A DNA stretch of 6,900 bases. It comes from Verrucomicrobiota bacterium (GTDB lineage: Bacteria > Verrucomicrobiota > Verrucomicrobiia > Chthoniobacterales > Terrimicrobiaceae). How positions within the stretch are numbered: the stretch's first letter is position 1; each line of letters begins with the position of its first letter. Location: positions 1-6,900 of the forward strand of contig JAPLTI010000275.1 of NCBI GenBank assembly GCA_026398285.1, in the 5' to 3' direction. The position numbers and the translations under genes are program-made. Below are positions 5,165 through 6,900 of the stretch, in pieces. The notes beneath the pieces are model-generated. The model was given only the letters and a program-made list of their open reading frames with translations, did no database searches and had not been told where the DNA came from.

Positions 5165-5199
5165 TTCGTAAAAATCCGTTCTTTTCGTGGTTAAAGAAA
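5165..5199 (+). repeat. Dispersed palindromic repeat, right-arm remnant R4
   Basis: These 35 bases align without gaps to 3157-3191 in R2 with 30 identities, including the whole end TCGTGGTTAAAGAAA. The core and left arm are missing. It lies 30 bases after the PIN toxin gene and marks the right edge of the repeat-rich stretch; no other feature is seen between 5135 and 5268. Confidence 0.65.
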
Positions 5200-5268
5200 C
5201 AGGGCAGGTCGCTGCTCTTGATACGGCTTGCTTTGTTTCTCTCTCGCTGGTCCTTTGGCTTTTTTCTT

Positions 5269-6045
5269 CTACACGAGGGGGAAAATCCGCACATCCACGG
5301 GTTCAGCCACAAGCATCGAGGCGGGCGGCCCATGGATGCAGCCAAACCCATCCTCGAGGATCGGCTCTGACGACCACTCCGCACAATCTGCAGCCTCGAT
5401 CCGGTAAGGGGTGTGGTGCACTCGCCCGGACCGGATTTGACCCGCGCGATCGGTGGTGAAAAGCAGGTATCGCTCAACCAAAAACCACTCGAGCGAATGC
5501 TCTGGCGCGGGCTCAGCGCGGACCGGGTTGCGGTAGCGAAAGCTCGATGTGTTCTTAGATCCCCTGCGCTGACTGGTGTAGATAGTTTCACCATCCTCAC
5601 ACGCCGCATGGATTCGCGCGTGATGGTAGGGAAGGTGGAAAAATCGGCGTGCCACCTCGACAGCCAGCGGTTGGTTGCAATCCAGGGAAAAAAACCACAC
5701 ACCCGGTCGCCCAGCATCGTCGTGAACATATGTCCGCACATTGAGTTCCAGAAACCACGAAATCCACGGCAGCGGCGGGAGGCCTACAGGATGCACTCGC
5801 TCCATGGCGAAAGGCACGACCCCCATCCAACCTCGATTATCGAACAAATCCACATGTAGGCCTGCCGGCAAACGGGAGCGGATCCATTCTGGATCAACCG
5901 GCCAATGCAGAAAAAGAAGCTGGCTCCACCGCTGGCGCATCACCGGTCGAGAGGCCGGATACTCCCTCATCAAGAGGCGCTGCAGAGGAGTTGGTGTCGT
6001 TGCTGGCGAGTCTCTTGAACCAGACAAGCTTGAGGCGTCTCTCAT
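5269..6045 (-). CDS. DUF2071 (YqjF-like) protein
   Basis: The product of up to 258 residues matches DUF2071, a family including Bacillus YqjF and thought to share the acetoacetate-decarboxylase-like barrel. No reaction is firmly assigned. Signatures in order are RPVMRQRWSQLLFLHWPVDP (residues 33-52), IRSRLPAGLHVDLFDNRGWM, VPFAMERVHPVGLPPLP and FLELNVRTYVHD, followed by PGVWFFSLDCNQPLAVEVAR with a conserved FFSLD strand. FHLPYHHARI comes next, and later LEWFLVERYLLF. No signal peptide or membrane segment is seen, so it is probably cytosolic. ATG 6045 is the longest possible start, because an in-frame TGA lies just upstream. The conserved domain begins near residue 30, so ATG 5970 (MREYPASRP) is an equal alternative. 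Neither has a clear ribosome-binding site. It lies 85 bases after the MarC gene on the same strand and may be co-transcribed. Confidence 0.85.
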   Translation of the reverse strand: MRDASSLSGSRDSPATTPTPLQRLLMREYPASRPVMRQRWSQLLFLHWPVDPEWIRSRLPAGLHVDLFDNRGWMGVVPFAMERVHPVGLPPLPWISWFLELNVRTYVHDDAGRPGVWFFSLDCNQPLAVEVARRFFHLPYHHARIHAACEDGETIYTSQRRGSKNTSSFRYRNPVRAEPAPEHSLEWFLVERYLLFTTDRAGQIRSGRVHHTPYRIEAADCAEWSSEPILEDGFGCIHGPPASMLVAEPVDVRIFPLV

Positions 6046-6130
6046 AACACATCAGCTTCGCAGAGCCGAAACAACTTAGACACAATAAATAACTATGATT
6101 GCCAACAATGACCGGCCTTTCAATGAACGG

Positions 6131-6751
6131 TCAACGCGGGAAGACATCCAGCACGCCTTTGACCACCATGTTCACACCGATGGCGAGAATGAACAACCCG
6201 AGCACGCGGTTGAGCGCTCCGATGGCATTCACATTCAGCACACGCACCATGGCATCGCTCTCGCGAAAGCAGATCCAGGTGAGCAGCGCGATGGCAGCAA
6301 ACCCAAGCACGAAGCCGATGTAATGCGGAAAGGTTTGGCCATAGGTCGAGAGGCCGATTGCCAGGCTCATCGCCCCCGGACCCGCCAGAATCGGCATCGC
6401 CATCGGGGTGAGCGAAATATCCTCCTTCTCTTCGGCCGCGGCGTGTTCGTGCGGAGTCACGCGACTTTGATTGCCCAACATCGCCCAGCCGGAATGCGCC
6501 ACAAGAAGTCCGCCCGCGATCCGCAGGTCATCAATCGTTACACCAAAAAAACTCAGCAGAAGATTCCCGAAAAGCAGTGAGACGGTCAGAATCAAAAAAA
6601 CATACAGGCCGATCATTCCCGACATCACTCTCCGACGAACTGGCGTGTCGTCGGAGGTCATCCCATAAAACATTGGCGCGTGTCCGATGGGATTGATCAT
6701 CGGAAACATTGCAACAAACGCGACCGCGATGGAATGAAGGATATCAGTCAT
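6131..6751 (-). CDS. MarC-family integral membrane protein (UPF0056)
   Basis: The 206-residue protein has about six membrane segments and the MarC/UPF0056 signatures. An N-terminal helix runs into MFPMINPIGHAPMFYGMT, the NPIG turn with the P-x-F motif. A second helix is rich in LTVSLLFGNLLLSFFGV, followed by DDLRIAGGLLVAHSGWAML. A charged loop (EHAAAEEKED) precedes LTPMAMPILAGPGAMSLAI, the family's P-x-xAGPGA motif. Two more helices and LNVNAIGALNRVLGLFILAI end the protein. Despite its name, the family is not known to give antibiotic resistance; amino-acid export is suggested for some members, and the true substrate is unknown. ATG 6751 fits the family start and overlaps the stop of a tiny upstream frame (ATGA), which may couple its translation. 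It could be co-transcribed with the DUF2071 gene downstream. Confidence 0.93.
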   Translation of the reverse strand: MTDILHSIAVAFVAMFPMINPIGHAPMFYGMTSDDTPVRRRVMSGMIGLYVFLILTVSLLFGNLLLSFFGVTIDDLRIAGGLLVAHSGWAMLGNQSRVTPHEHAAAEEKEDISLTPMAMPILAGPGAMSLAIGLSTYGQTFPHYIGFVLGFAAIALLTWICFRESDAMVRVLNVNAIGALNRVLGLFILAIGVNMVVKGVLDVFPR

Positions 6752-6828
6752 TTATCCAACCACCTCTCATACTGCCTCCTCGCGAATGCAGCAACGATGA
6801 ATCCCCAGAAAAGAAGGAGGACCGCCAC
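6748..6828 (-). CDS. Possible tiny membrane peptide overlapping the marC start
   Basis: From GTG at 6828 a frame of 26 codons ends in a TGA that overlaps the MarC-gene ATG (ATGA). The peptide starts VAVLLLFWGFIVAAFARR and finishes QYERWLDK, that is, one hydrophobic segment with a positively charged flank and a polar tail. I recognise no family. The overlap and the single-helix pattern argue for a real, coupled gene. Its minimal length, GTG start and lack of a ribosome-binding site argue against. In-frame sequence upstream is stopped by a TGA at about 6850-6852, inside a dispersed-repeat-like stretch. Confidence 0.25.
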   Translation of the reverse strand: MAVLLLFWGFIVAAFARRQYERWLDK

Positions 6829-6847
6829 ATCGCCTGCGGCGCAAGCC

Positions 6848-6877
6848 TCTCACGGAGACACCAAGACGCGGAGAAAA
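6848..6877. repeat. Probable dispersed intergenic repeat (ACGGAGAC type)
   Basis: TCTCACGGAGACACCAAGAC followed by GCGGAGAAAA contains two CGGAGA units and resembles the ACGGAGACAC-type intergenic elements I recall from Verrucomicrobiota and Planctomycetota. Only one copy is in the window, so the call rests on recalled pattern. No gene start is visible between it and the right edge. Confidence 0.35.
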
Positions 6878-6900
6878 GTTCTCGCCCGGAACGCTGACGC

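Noticed and set aside
1371..5199. CRISPR array
   Set aside because: The repeats are long, few and separated by genes; there are no regular short repeats with unique spacers and no cas gene.
5413..5859. Plus-strand open frame of 148 codons
   Set aside because: It is antisense to the DUF2071 gene, which has clear family motifs; this frame has none.
6109..6133. Terminator for the MarC gene made of TGACCG and CGGTCA
   Set aside because: The stem is only six base pairs with a 13-base loop, overlaps the stop codon, and has no T tract on the minus strand.

Overview
The window reads as chromosomal, fairly GC-rich bacterial DNA that I would place in the Verrucomicrobiota. The grounds are indirect: dispersed intergenic elements built from ACGAAT/ATTCGT words, few Shine-Dalgarno sites, and a mix of families (DUF6883/DUF4926, DUF2281/MazF, UPF0175/DUF3368) that I associate with that phylum. 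This assignment is an inference; no rRNA or marker gene is present.

Layout. Positions 1-475 (minus) hold the N-terminal part of a FucP-like MFS sugar permease, cut by the window edge. A secreted cyclophilin-type peptidyl-prolyl isomerase follows divergently at 651-1226 and ends in a clear intrinsic terminator. Positions 1371-5199 are an accessory stretch in which small toxin-antitoxin-like modules alternate with copies of one palindromic repeat, all in the same orientation. The order is: R1 (1371-1451), a decapitated DUF6883 gene overlapping DUF4926 (1452-1825), an ADP-ribosylglycohydrolase-family gene (1933-2901), R2 (2963-3186), a DUF2281/MazF module on the minus strand (3420-3943), R3 (4072-4292), a UPF0175 antitoxin with a frameshifted DUF3368 PIN toxin (4366-5134), and a half copy R4 (5165-5199). 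R2 and R3 share about 220 bp, including a left extension that R1 and R4 lack. The window then returns to ordinary genes on the minus strand: a DUF2071/YqjF-family protein (5269-6045) and a MarC-family membrane protein (6131-6751). A possible tiny membrane ORF overlaps the marC start.

How the parts relate. Nothing here forms a metabolic pathway. The common theme is the repeat-bounded row of small modules, two of which look broken. The DUF6883 gene has lost its 5' part exactly where repeat R1 stops, and the PIN toxin lacks one base just after its first catalytic aspartate. The MazF module looks intact. Several genes have a promoter-like -10 hexamer only 7-9 bases before the start codon and no convincing ribosome-binding site, which suggests leaderless or nearly leaderless mRNAs.
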